Positions 1 to 7,740 of a stretch of DNA of 25,933 nt are shown here, one piece after another (position 1 is the stretch's first letter; each line of letters starts with the position of its first letter). A program made the position numbers and the translations under genes. The stretch lies in assembly GCA_014361095.1 (NCBI GenBank), contig JACIWF010000004.1, positions 1 through 25,933 on the forward strand. Reading direction: 5' to 3'. Source of the stretch: Hadesarchaea archaeon (GTDB lineage Archaea > Hadarchaeota > Hadarchaeia > Hadarchaeales > Hadarchaeaceae). Under the pieces are notes generated by a model. That model searched no databases, was not told where the DNA came from, and saw nothing but the letters and a program-made list of their open reading frames with translations.

Positions 1-847
1 TGGCGTCTGACCCTTTCCACGTCCGGATACCGGGTTCCGATAAGAAGCATCTATGTAATCATACTGGGAGGGATTTTCATCAACAATATCACGCCTTTCA
101 CCTACGCCGGTGGAGATCCGATTTCTCGGGCCTACATTCTTAAGAGAACCCAAAATGTGCCCTACTCGAGCGGCTTCGCCACCATTCTTTCAGAGTACAT
201 CATGGATCTGCCAGTTTACGTATCGCTCCTTATCTTTGGATTTTTAATTTCTCTAAAACAGCTTGATCTTTGGTATGGGATTTTGGTTTTCTTGTTTTGG
301 CTATCGTTTTTTTGGCTGGAGCGTTTTCTTTTTCCATGTTTTGTCAAGTGCCACTGGTGCTAAAAGGATAGCTAGACTGACCTCAAAACTGGCCAAGGTG
401 TTCCACCGCAGGGTAAAGGAGGCGGGCCTAGAACGCAGCATAAAGAGGTTCTATCGGAGTTCTGAGCAGATCATAAGAAACCGAGGAACCATTTTTGGCA
501 TCACCGTTCTCACCATTTCCATCATAGCTTTGGCCATTTCCCGATTGTATTTCATCTTTCAGGCTTTTGATTACACTCCCTCCCTGCCGATGTTGTTTTT
601 TTCCCTGACCCTTCCGGCACTTGTGGGATTGATACCAGTTCTACCCGGAGGCTTGGGCACTGTTGATGCCACAATTTTGTCTGTTTTTCTGCTTTTCGGG
701 GTCCCGTTTCAGGTCGCGATAAGCGTCACTTTGATCGAGAGAGCAATAACCCTAGTTTTCAGCACAATAGTTGGTGCAGGCGCAATTTCATACTTGGGGA
801 TAAAGCAGGGCAATGCTAGAATATCAAGAGCAAAACGGCGACGATGA
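1..847 (+). pseudogene. UPF0104 / flippase-like integral membrane protein, 5'-truncated by window edge and frameshifted
   Basis: The first frame opens at base 1 without a start and carries a motif typical of the lysylphosphatidylglycerol-synthase transmembrane/UPF0104 family (INNITPFTYAGGDPISRAYI), then a hydrophobic segment, and stops at 361-363. From about base 263 the next frame continues the protein with a charged loop and three more membrane segments, including a glycine/proline-rich LIPVLPGGLGTVDA motif that is also typical of this family. Removing one T from the seven-T run at 307-313 joins the two halves into one continuous protein. Family members are polytopic and are thought to move lipid-linked molecules across the membrane, which fits the glycosyltransferases that follow. 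The break could be a homopolymer sequencing error or a real inactivation. The end overlaps the convergent gene by about 30 bases. Confidence 0.7.
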
Positions 848-1277
848 AAAGCCCGCCCTCCAAGGCCAGAACCTTTTTGTCGGTTAGATAGGTCCAGAAG
901 TCATAGGGTAGCACCCTGATCCCGTAGAACTTTTTGCTTAGCGGGTAAAGGAGACGCCTGCCCTTTTCGTCGAATGATTCGGTCAAGACATGGATGATGC
1001 CACCCAGTGAAAATGACATGGCTATGTTCCAGCTGTTACTCCAGCCGATGGCACTTAGCCCCAGATAAAGAAAGGGCAGTATCACGAGGTAAAGGAAAAT
1101 TGTATGAAGAATCGTGGAGGCGTGGGTTTCATTAATGGGGTTCTTGGGAGTCTTTTTCCTCAGCAGAGTCGGGAATACATCGAAGTTAGGAAAGCCGCTT
1201 CCGATGAGCAAGGCCACCAGATCTATGTTTCCCGAGAAAAGGCCGTAGATGATTAGCGGGATGGAAACATGTCCGAT
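816..1277 (-). CDS. DUF457/YdjM-type membrane-bound metal-dependent hydrolase-like protein
   Basis: About 153 residues with several hydrophobic segments. Family-like marks are an early His, a P-N-F-D motif replacing the usual P-D-x-D, an E-T-H-A segment, and G-G-I-I-H-V-L-T-E followed by L-L-Y-P-L-S. The family (YdjM, DUF457) consists of small membrane proteins with conserved His/Asp residues; substrates are unknown. The first ordinary start is GTG at 1217, but that would remove about 20 codons that look like a genuine N-terminus (G-H-V-S-I-P-L-I-I-Y). The frame is open only back to a stop at 1296-1298 and has no ATG, GTG or TTG there. An ATC at 1275-1277 sits exactly where a TAATG stop-start overlap with the upstream gene would be. 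I use that position as the best guess; 816-1217 is the conservative version. Confidence 0.6.
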   Translation of the reverse strand: MGHVSIPLIIYGLFSGNIDLVALLIGSGFPNFDVFPTLLRKKTPKNPINETHASTILHTIFLYLVILPFLYLGLSAIGWSNSWNIAMSFSLGGIIHVLTESFDEKGRRLLYPLSKKFYGIRVLPYDFWTYLTDKKVLALEGGLFIVAVLLLIF

Positions 1278-1468
1278 TAACGTTTTCTCAACTCCTTAGC
1301 CATCTTGATCATGGCAATGATAAACGGAGGTAGGAAGGGTGCAATTACTACCAGCGTGTAGATTCCTATTTCCCGTATAACCAGCGCGAGTAGGGTTAGT
1401 CCCATAAAGATCCAGATGGCGACGTAACCTGCATTTTCGCGCATCCATTTTCTAAGCTTGACCCTCAT
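1277..1468 (-). CDS. Small two-helix membrane protein of unknown function
   Basis: A 63-residue protein with a basic N-terminus (M-R-V-K-L-R-K-W), two hydrophobic stretches at about residues 14-32 and 36-54, and a basic tail (K-E-L-R-K-R). No known family was recognised. Its stop codon overlaps the probable start of the downstream DUF457-type gene, so the two are likely co-transcribed and may work together. Its ATG lies close to the TA-rich element at 1483-1491, which leaves little or no leader; Met-9 is an alternative start. It is supported mainly by its clean membrane topology and tight coupling to its neighbour. Confidence 0.45.
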   Translation of the reverse strand: MRVKLRKWMRENAGYVAIWIFMGLTLLALVIREIGIYTLVVIAPFLPPFIIAMIKMAKELRKR

Positions 1469-1481
1469 GCTTAACCCAACC

Positions 1482-1491
1482 CTTTTTAAAT
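1482..1491 (+). promoter_or_regulatory. Box A (TATA)-like element between divergent genes
   Basis: The sequence CTTTTTAAAT lies between the divergent membrane-protein gene and the GT4 gene. On the plus strand it would place a transcription start near 1513, about 30 bases before the GT4 ATG, which is normal archaeal spacing. On the minus strand the spacing is too short for the ATG at 1468. Assigned by position and composition only. Confidence 0.35.
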
Positions 1492-1542
1492 GCGTGTTTT
1501 AGTTTAATGGCTTTTGCGTCATCTCTTTAAGCACTCGTCCAG

Positions 1543-2715
1543 ATGAATTTAGCGGTAGGGATGAGAGTTCTACATGTTAATCCGTTTTACTATCCATATC
1601 AGGGCGGCACGGAGAAGTACCTTTACGACCTCTGCAAGCGGCTGGCCAGGAGGAACTCCGTGTCCGTGATATCTTCAAAATATGGGAACAATCCTGAGTT
1701 CGAGATTATCGACGGAGTTAAGGTTTACCGAATAAAGAGCATCGTTCTCCAGAACCTACCACCGTTTCTGCCACCACCCCTAGCAATACCGATCTTTTTT
1801 CGCGGCAACATGCTGAAGATCTGTGAAAAAGAAAGACCTGACGTAGTCCACATCCACAACAGATTCTTTTTGAGCTATTCATCCATGGTGCTGTGGAAGA
1901 AATCTTTAGGCGCGCCACTTTTCATCACACTTCACAACGCTAGGCCGGTGGGCATAAACGAGGAGACGGATTTTCTGGGACAGCTTTTTGATGACTACAT
2001 CGGACACAGGATTATCAGAAGCTGCGATCGAGTTATCGCCAACAGCCGGTGGACGCTGGAGACCACTCTGCCCCAGGATTATCCGAGGGAGAGGGCGGAG
2101 GTGATCTACAATGGGGTTGACACTCAGAGATTCAGGAGAGCGAATTCAAATCTTAAGGATAGGATGGGGTGCGAGTTTCTTTCTGTGACCGTTTGTAGAC
2201 TGTTGCCGCAAAAAGGGGTTAAGTATCTTGTCGACGCCGTCAAGGAGATTGAGGAAGACTATAAAGCGGTGATCATAGGTCGGGGGCCGTGCCTTGGTGA
2301 ACTAAAATCCTTGGTTAAAAAGCTAGGTATAGAAAAGAAGGTTGATTTTATCACCGATTATCTCACGGATGAGGATCTGGTTAAATATTACTCGGCAAGC
2401 GATTTCTCAATACTTCCCTCACTCTGGGAACCTTTTGGGATAACTTTGATTGAGGCAATGGCCTGTGGGTGTCCCGTCATCGCCACAAATGTCGGCGGAA
2501 TCCCTGAGGTCGTCACCAGTGACTGCGGAATCCTGGTGAGTCCTAGGAACCCCAATGAACTTGCTTTGGCTATCGACAAACTCATCGGGGACAAGAACCT
2601 CAGGAGAAAAATGGGCAGAAATGCCCGAAAGCGGGTAGAGAAGCACTTCGACTTTGACCTGATCGCTGAAAAGGTTGAACAAAGCTACCGGAGGCATCTT
2701 GAGGAACCGGGCTAG
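1543..2715 (+). CDS. Glycosyltransferase family 4 (GT-B fold)
   Basis: A 390-residue retaining glycosyltransferase of the GT4 type, which transfers a sugar from a nucleotide donor to a lipid or glycan at the cytoplasmic membrane face. The N-terminus has the acceptor-side glycine loop (Y-P-Y-Q-G-G-T-E, about residues 17-24). The C-terminal donor domain has the E-x7-E motif as E-P-F-G-I-T-L-I-E (E296/E304), followed by A-M-A-C-G-C-P-V-I-A and V-G-G-I-P-E-V. Met-7 (ATG at 1561) begins the conserved core and is an alternative start, but the GGTAGGG before it lies too close to act as a ribosome site. A GT2 gene follows 33 bases downstream. Donor and acceptor cannot be read from the sequence. Confidence 0.9.
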   Translation: MNLAVGMRVLHVNPFYYPYQGGTEKYLYDLCKRLARRNSVSVISSKYGNNPEFEIIDGVKVYRIKSIVLQNLPPFLPPPLAIPIFFRGNMLKICEKERPDVVHIHNRFFLSYSSMVLWKKSLGAPLFITLHNARPVGINEETDFLGQLFDDYIGHRIIRSCDRVIANSRWTLETTLPQDYPRERAEVIYNGVDTQRFRRANSNLKDRMGCEFLSVTVCRLLPQKGVKYLVDAVKEIEEDYKAVIIGRGPCLGELKSLVKKLGIEKKVDFITDYLTDEDLVKYYSASDFSILPSLWEPFGITLIEAMACGCPVIATNVGGIPEVVTSDCGILVSPRNPNELALAIDKLIGDKNLRRKMGRNARKRVEKHFDFDLIAEKVEQSYRRHLEEPG

Positions 2716-2748
2716 ATTTTGCCATTAGATCTCCAAAGGTGATTTTCA

Positions 2749-3453
2749 GTGTATCCGCTGTCTGAAAAACCTAAGCTAACGATAGTGGTGCCGGCTCTGA
2801 ACGAGGAGAAGCTTATAGCCCAGACATTGGAAAATGCCCGCAGGGTGGCTCCTGAAGCTGAGATCATCGTGGTCGATGGCGGCTCCAGCGACAAAACTGC
2901 CCTGATAGCTGCAGAATATGCGAAGGTCTATCGCTGTTCGGGCAATGTGGCGCAGGCGAGGAACTATGGCGCCAAAGTTGCTTCCGGGGAAATCATCGTT
3001 TTTTTGGACGCCGATACCCTTATAACCAGACAATTCATCGATGAGGTTTTCCGGGTTTTCAGGGACCCGGAGGTCGTCGGGGCCGGAGGTCTGATCATGC
3101 CGCATTACAAGGAAGTCTTGGTCGAGCTGGTCTTTTACTTTTTCAACTTTTTGGTCTTATCCTCCTTTCTTTTTTTGGGACCATTTCTGGCAGGAACCTG
3201 CGTTGCCTACAAAAGGCAACCATTTTTTGAGGTCGGTGGTTTCAATGAGGGGCTGGTGGCCTCTGAGGACTTTGACCTGTGCCGGAGGATCTCCAAGATG
3301 GGGAAGGTGATCTTTCTCCGAAGAGTTGTCGTAAGAACATCGAGGAGAAGGCTGGAGAAGCTGGGATTAGTGGGACTTGTCCTTGACTGGGCGAGGGTCA
3401 CGGTTGAGTATCTGAGCGGCAGGAACCCGGCTAAGTACGGCAGTTTTAGATGA
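2749..3453 (+). CDS. Glycosyltransferase family 2 (GT-A fold), membrane-associated
   Basis: A 234-residue inverting family 2 glycosyltransferase. The N-terminal nucleotide-binding part reads T-I-V-V-P-A-L-N-E-E, then V-V-D-G-G-S-S-D-K-T, and the metal-binding D-x-D is at residues 87-89 (F-L-D-A-D-T). A later S-E-D-F-D-L-C-R-R segment supplies the probable catalytic acid/base region. A hydrophobic stretch at about residues 127-151 suggests membrane association. The GTG start is supported by an AGGTGAT ribosome site at 2737-2743, six bases upstream. It is short for the family but looks complete. With the GT4 gene upstream it probably forms a two-gene operon for glycolipid or surface-glycan assembly; it ends 10 bases before a convergent gene. 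Confidence 0.9.
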   Translation: MYPLSEKPKLTIVVPALNEEKLIAQTLENARRVAPEAEIIVVDGGSSDKTALIAAEYAKVYRCSGNVAQARNYGAKVASGEIIVFLDADTLITRQFIDEVFRVFRDPEVVGAGGLIMPHYKEVLVELVFYFFNFLVLSSFLFLGPFLAGTCVAYKRQPFFEVGGFNEGLVASEDFDLCRRISKMGKVIFLRRVVVRTSRRRLEKLGLVGLVLDWARVTVEYLSGRNPAKYGSFR

Positions 3454-3463
3454 GCTGAGCAAA

Positions 3464-4561
3464 TCAGAGATGGGCTTGGTAGAACCTTTCAAGTTTCTTC
3501 GTACACTCAGTTACGGAAAATTTTTTACCTGTTTTCAGTGCCTGATTCCGCAAGCCAGGTGATGGTTCATATGAGCTTAAGATTTGCGCCAGCTCTGCGG
3601 TATTTCCCGGGCTGAAGAGGTAGCCATTTTTACCATCTTTTATGATTTCAGGTATCGCGAGCGAGTTAGCGCCGATCACCGGGCACCCGCACGCCATTGC
3701 TTCCACCACCACCAAGGCCTGGGTTTCGCTTGTCGACGCTATGATAAATGCATCCGCGGCCGAGTAATATAGAGGCTTTAATTTTTCCGGAACGTAGCCC
3801 GAGAAAATGACCTTTTTTTTGAGCCTGAGCCTGTCTCTTAATTTTTTCAGCTTTTCAGCGGCCGGTCCGCGTCCGGAGATGATGAGTTTTCCGTCAACTT
3901 CAGAAAAAGCGCGGATGATGACATCTATATTTTTTTCATGGCCCAGCCTCCCCAGACTCAGGAATATCCTTTCCCCTTCATCCAGTCCCAGAGATTCCCG
4001 CGCGGTTTCCTTTTTCACCGGCCTGAAAAAGTTGGTGTCAATCCCGGTGGGTATAATTGAGATGGCCTTTTTGATGTGGTGCGAGGTTAAGATGCTTTTT
4101 AGCGCGCGGCTCGGGGCGATGATTCCCTTTTGCTTGTTGTAAAAGATTTCACAGTATTTCCAGATAACCTTCTCCATTATTTTCTTGCCTAGCGGTGCCA
4201 CGTAGCGGACGTATTCTGAAAGCAGGGTGTGAAAGGTCGTGACGCGGGGAATTTTTTGAAAATTGGAGACCCTCCATCCGAAGAAGCCCATCGTAAATGG
4301 GGAGTGGCTGTGGACGATGTCGAGCTTTGGTACAGACTCCTTTCCCTGTGGCACCGCGATCTTGAACTCAGGATATGGCTTGAAAGTTACAGCAGGATAT
4401 GAATAGACCTTCATCCCCCTGAACTCCTTGACCCTGGTCTTAGGACAAAAGACGAAAACTTCGTGCCCACGTCTGACCAGCTCAGGTCCCGTGCTGAGCA
4501 GTGAGGTCACGACACCGTTTTTCTGAGGGAGGAAGGTGTCCGTAAAGAACCCTATGCGCAT
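3464..4561 (-). CDS. Glycosyltransferase family 4, diacylglycerol/isoprenoid-lipid glucosyltransferase-like
   Basis: A 365-residue GT-B enzyme beginning M-R-I-G-F-F-T-D-T-F-L-P-Q-K-N-G-V, the N-terminus typical of GT4 enzymes that glycosylate membrane lipids or phosphatidylinositol. An early H-S-H-S-P-F motif and T-T-F-H-T are also characteristic. The donor domain has L-G-R-L-G-H-E-K-N-I and the E-x7-E as E-T-Q-A-L-V-V-V-E (E279/E287). It starts 3 bases after the stop of the radical SAM gene (TAA-aac-ATG), with a GGGGTGG ribosome site upstream, so the two are almost certainly translated from one message. A lipid acceptor is inferred from the family and the membrane-lipid context; the sugar is unknown. 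Confidence 0.88.
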   Translation of the reverse strand: MRIGFFTDTFLPQKNGVVTSLLSTGPELVRRGHEVFVFCPKTRVKEFRGMKVYSYPAVTFKPYPEFKIAVPQGKESVPKLDIVHSHSPFTMGFFGWRVSNFQKIPRVTTFHTLLSEYVRYVAPLGKKIMEKVIWKYCEIFYNKQKGIIAPSRALKSILTSHHIKKAISIIPTGIDTNFFRPVKKETARESLGLDEGERIFLSLGRLGHEKNIDVIIRAFSEVDGKLIISGRGPAAEKLKKLRDRLRLKKKVIFSGYVPEKLKPLYYSAADAFIIASTSETQALVVVEAMACGCPVIGANSLAIPEIIKDGKNGYLFSPGNTAELAQILSSYEPSPGLRNQALKTGKKFSVTECTKKLERFYQAHL

Positions 4562-4564
4562 GTT

Positions 4565-5989
4565 TTATCCACCCCAAAGTTGTTTAATTGACTTCAGCCC
4601 TCTTCCCGATCTGAGATTGGCCAGAAGAATTTTCAACCGGTATTCGCTCTTAAAAGTTTTCAATATTTGTGAGATCAGGTAGCTTAGTCTTTTTAGAAAC
4701 TCTTGATAAAAGCCGTTCACCATCTCATTTAGTTCCATTTCATTCAAGAACGAGGGAAGTGCCTTGACGGCGGGCACAGCGGTATCCCAGTAGTTTTCCT
4801 CGCTCAGTTGGCCTTCCCTTATGGCTAGATTCCATAGTTCCATCCCGGGCGTGAGGTTTAGAATGTTCATCTGGGGGAAGTCCATTTCTCTTAAGCTTAG
4901 GGCGAAATCAAAGGTTTTTCTCACATCCTCTCTCGTCTCAATCGGTGCACCAACAATAAAGGAGCCAATGACGTTCTCTATCCCCGCCTTCTTGGCGTTT
5001 GCCACCGCCCTTCTGCTCATCTCCGGAGTTATGCTTTTTCCGTAGTAGTCCAGCACCTTTTGACTGGCACTCTCAATCCCAAAGTAGATTGTCCTGCATC
5101 CGGCGCGGGACAGTTTCTCCAGAGTCTCCGGGGAAGCCTGATCCACCCGTCCCTCTGCCCACAGGTCCAACTTTACCTTGCGGTCTCGTAAAAGTTCGCA
5201 GATTTTTTCGACGCGCTTTCTGTTGAGGAGCAGGTTGTCATCCACGAATCCGACTTCCTCATAACCTTGGCTGTAAAGCTGCTCCATCTCCGCAACAACG
5301 TTTTCCGGAGACCTGAACCTAACCTTTCTGAGGGAAAACGCCGAGCAGGCGCAGTACCTGCAGGCATAGGGACAGCCTCTGGATGAGAGCACGGTGGTGA
5401 ATTTTCCCGCAGTGCCAAGGAGTCCGACCAGTTCTGAATGATATTCCCATTCCAGCAGCGATCTGTCGGGGAATGGTAGCCCATCTAGGTCCTGATCTGG
5501 TTCCCTAGGTGGGGTTTTTATCACCCTGTTTTTTCCCCTAAAAGCTATGCCTTTTATCCGCTTAATTCCATTTTCCTTTTCAAAGGCTCGGATCAGCTCT
5601 GGGAAGGTTCTTTCACCCTCGCCGAGAACAACGCAGTCGACGATGGGATACTTTTCCAGCAGTCTCTTGTACTCAAAAGTGGCGTGATAGTTTCCAAAGA
5701 TGAGCTTCACATCAGGATTTTTTTCCTTAATTGCCTGAGCTATTTTGATAGCCTGCCTGAAAGTAGGCGTTAGAGCGCTTATCCCAACGATGTCCGGTTT
5801 TTCCCTCTTTACGCGGCCCGAGAGCGCATCCACGGGCAATCTTTCCCCAGCGTTGTCGATGATTCTGACCTCGTGACCTTCCAACTGCAGCACTGATCCC
5901 AGATAAAGCAGACCTAGGGGTGGCCAGGCTGCTTCGCTTTCTATCCGCTCTTTCTCCCCAGTGTTGGGATTTATCAGGACTACCTTCAA
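4565..5989 (-). CDS. B12-binding-domain radical SAM protein
   Basis: A 474-residue protein. Residues 1 to about 140 form a cobalamin-binding-type Rossmann domain (V-V-L-I-N-P-N-T, P-L-G-L-L-Y-L, I-V-G-I-S-A-L-T, G-N-Y-H-A-T). The radical SAM core then has the iron-sulfur cysteines C206-x3-C210-x2-C213 (R-G-C-P-Y-A-C-R-Y-C). Later motifs E-V-G-F-V-D-D-N and I-Y-F-G-I-E-S-A also fit. Such enzymes methylate or rearrange unactivated carbons, often in lipids and natural products (for example the HpnP/HpnJ group). The start is TTG (L-K-V-V-L-I-N-P in codon terms), as no ATG fits. It is coupled to a GT4 downstream, so a modified glycolipid or lipid-linked sugar is the likely product; the substrate is not identifiable. 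Confidence 0.88.
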   Translation of the reverse strand: MKVVLINPNTGEKERIESEAAWPPLGLLYLGSVLQLEGHEVRIIDNAGERLPVDALSGRVKREKPDIVGISALTPTFRQAIKIAQAIKEKNPDVKLIFGNYHATFEYKRLLEKYPIVDCVVLGEGERTFPELIRAFEKENGIKRIKGIAFRGKNRVIKTPPREPDQDLDGLPFPDRSLLEWEYHSELVGLLGTAGKFTTVLSSRGCPYACRYCACSAFSLRKVRFRSPENVVAEMEQLYSQGYEEVGFVDDNLLLNRKRVEKICELLRDRKVKLDLWAEGRVDQASPETLEKLSRAGCRTIYFGIESASQKVLDYYGKSITPEMSRRAVANAKKAGIENVIGSFIVGAPIETREDVRKTFDFALSLREMDFPQMNILNLTPGMELWNLAIREGQLSEENYWDTAVPAVKALPSFLNEMELNEMVNGFYQEFLKRLSYLISQILKTFKSEYRLKILLANLRSGRGLKSIKQLWGG

Positions 5990-6020
5990 CTGGCCACAAC
6001 CTGAATTAGTATCAGATTAC

Positions 6021-6031
6021 GTTAAATTTAT
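6021..6031. promoter_or_regulatory. Palindromic TATA-like element between divergent radical SAM and epimerase genes
   Basis: GTTAAATTTAT contains the self-complementary TAAATTTA, so it can serve as box A in either direction. Toward the minus strand it predicts a start near 6000, about 11 bases before the radical SAM TTG. Toward the plus strand it predicts a start within a few bases of the epimerase ATG, which is hard to reconcile with use of the GGTGA at 6047-6051. Position-based call only. Confidence 0.35.
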
Positions 6032-6056
6032 CAGGTTAAAGGAATAGGTGAGACGG

Positions 6057-6965
6057 ATGAAAGTTCTGGTCACGGGTGGAGCAGGATTCATCGGTTCGAA
6101 TCTTGTTGAGGACTTGGTCAGGTCAGGGGAGGATGTCATCGTTTTGGACGACTTTTCCACCGGGTCGCTGGAGAATTTGAAGGCCGTGCAGAAGCAGGTG
6201 CAGATTGTGCGGGCCCCCTGTCAGCGACTTTTGGAGCTGAAACTTCCAGAGGTAAAAAAGATATTTCACCTTGGGATCCCGTCCAGTTCACCGATGTATC
6301 GCGACAACCCGGTGCTGGTCGGGGAGGCCATTGGTGGTTTTGTTAACGTTTTTGAACTGGCGAGGAGAAACCAAGCTAGGGTGGTTTACGCTTCCACCTC
6401 AAGCCTGTACCGGAGCTGCCCGACGCCCCACCGGGAGGATAGCATCTCAGAACCTTTTGACTTCTACACGGAGGCCAGAATTGCTATGGAGCGTTTGGCA
6501 CGGGTTTATTATGATTTGCACGGCGTTTCTTCGGTGGGCATGAGGTTCTTCTCGGTTTATGGTCCCCACGAGCGCGCCAAGGGCCGCTACGCGAACAATA
6601 TTTCCCAGTTTCTCTGGGCCATGCGTGAGGATAAACCCCCTGAGATTTACGGCGACGGAGAGCAGACGCGTGATTTCGTCTACGTCAGCGATGTGGTGCG
6701 GGCTTGTCTCAGGGCGGCCGATTCAGATTTGGGCTGCGAGGTGATAAACGTCGGCACCGGCAGGCAGACGAGCTTCAACCGCGTGATCGAGCTGCTCAAC
6801 AAAGAGTTGGGTAAATCGATAAAACCCGTTTATGTGCCCAACCCGGTGAAAAACTACGTCTACCACACGTGTGCCGATTTGACCAAGGCCAGGAAGCTGC
6901 TGGGATATGAACCAACGGTGCCCCTTGAGGAAGGCATCAGACGCCTGGCCGCGTTGGAAGAGTAA
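6057..6965 (+). CDS. NAD-dependent sugar-nucleotide epimerase/dehydratase (extended SDR)
   Basis: An approximately 302-residue extended short-chain dehydrogenase of the UDP-glucose 4-epimerase type. The Rossmann glycine motif V-T-G-G-A-G-F-I-G-S-N is at the N-terminus, followed by L-D-D-F-S-T-G. The substrate half has R-F-F-S-V-Y-G-P and Y-G-D-G-E-Q-T-R-D-F-V-Y-V-S-D-V. The catalytic Y-x3-K position reads Y-T-E-A-R, with Arg for Lys, and the usual S-S-V-Y-G loop reads S-S-L-Y-R. ATG 6057 is chosen over GTG 6048 because GGTGA at 6047-6051 is a well-spaced ribosome site. It is divergent from the radical SAM/GT4 operon and probably supplies a sugar donor to the glycosyltransferases here. The exact substrate is unknown. 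Confidence 0.87.
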   Translation: MKVLVTGGAGFIGSNLVEDLVRSGEDVIVLDDFSTGSLENLKAVQKQVQIVRAPCQRLLELKLPEVKKIFHLGIPSSSPMYRDNPVLVGEAIGGFVNVFELARRNQARVVYASTSSLYRSCPTPHREDSISEPFDFYTEARIAMERLARVYYDLHGVSSVGMRFFSVYGPHERAKGRYANNISQFLWAMREDKPPEIYGDGEQTRDFVYVSDVVRACLRAADSDLGCEVINVGTGRQTSFNRVIELLNKELGKSIKPVYVPNPVKNYVYHTCADLTKARKLLGYEPTVPLEEGIRRLAALEE

Positions 6966-7029
6966 ATTCCGCTATTTTTTCTGATAGAAGCAGTTTAGAG
7001 GCAGACCACCAAAAGAATGTTGGGGTCAG

Positions 7030-7689
7030 GTGTTGGATAAAAACTGGCTGCACAGACATAGTAGGATTTTAGCAATCGTTGGCGTTGTTGTCGTTGGTAT
7101 CGGCTTTTCACTGTTGGCCGTCTATCTCTCCAATCTGCCCGGTGATCTTTGGAGAGGTATCGGTTATCCCGGCATCTTCCTTTTAAGTTTTATTGGGACC
7201 AGTTCGATAGTTATCCCCATTCCTTACACAGTAATTTTGTTGGCGATATCGCCGGCCTTCGAACCCATCCTCTTCACTTTAGCAGCCGGTGCCGGTTCAG
7301 CCGTCGGGGAAATGGTGGGATACATTCTCGGGTTCTTGGGAAGAAATGCGCTCGGGGAAGGGCGCCGGAAACAAATGGATGCGATGCTGAAAATTTTCAG
7401 GAGGTTTGGCCCCATCGCCGTATTTGTCTTTGCGCTTACACCTCTTCCAGACGATCTGATTTTTATCCCGCTGGGCCTCATGCGGTACAGCCCCTGGAAA
7501 ACACTGGCTGCTTGTGCCGCCGGAAAGTTTACGATGGTGTTCATTATCGGGACGGTTGGTAAGGCGGCGGGAGAATTGTTTGGAGATCTACCCCTTGCAG
7601 TGTTGGTATCTATTTTGTTGATCTTGATCATTGTTGTGATCTTCAAAATTGACTGGGTAAAGCTGGCCGAGAAATACGCGCCGAAATAG
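7030..7689 (+). CDS. DedA/VTT-domain (SNARE-associated) integral membrane protein
   Basis: A 219-residue polytopic protein with a hydrophobic N-terminal helix (about residues 12-32), further membrane segments, and VTT-family marks: a glycine-rich re-entrant stretch (A-A-G-A-G-S-A-V-G-E-M-V-G-Y-I-L-G), F-R-R-F-G-P-I-A-V-F, and the proline/acid pair P-L-P-D-D followed by P-L-G-L-M-R-Y. DedA/VTT proteins are lipid scramblase- or polyprenyl-phosphate-flippase-like and act in envelope maintenance. GTG at 7030 was used; a TTG immediately follows. The position after sugar genes fits recycling of a lipid carrier, which is an inference. Confidence 0.82.
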   Translation: MLDKNWLHRHSRILAIVGVVVVGIGFSLLAVYLSNLPGDLWRGIGYPGIFLLSFIGTSSIVIPIPYTVILLAISPAFEPILFTLAAGAGSAVGEMVGYILGFLGRNALGEGRRKQMDAMLKIFRRFGPIAVFVFALTPLPDDLIFIPLGLMRYSPWKTLAACAAGKFTMVFIIGTVGKAAGELFGDLPLAVLVSILLILIIVVIFKIDWVKLAEKYAPK

Positions 7690-7708
7690 GCCCGCCGCTG
7701 GCAACTTG

Positions 7709-7740
7709 AGATCTTCTTCTGGCGAGATCTTTCATTTCTT
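7709..7740 (+). terminator. Hairpin plus T-rich tract in a convergent intergenic gap
   Basis: Two copies of the self-complementary AGATCT (7709-7714 and 7725-7730) can pair across a 10-base loop, with a flanking G-U pair, and are followed by TTTCATTTCTTT. This lies between the DedA gene and the convergent FBP aldolase gene. It resembles a transcription end signal for the plus-strand gene. Archaeal termination depends mainly on T-tracts, so the hairpin may be incidental. Confidence 0.35.
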
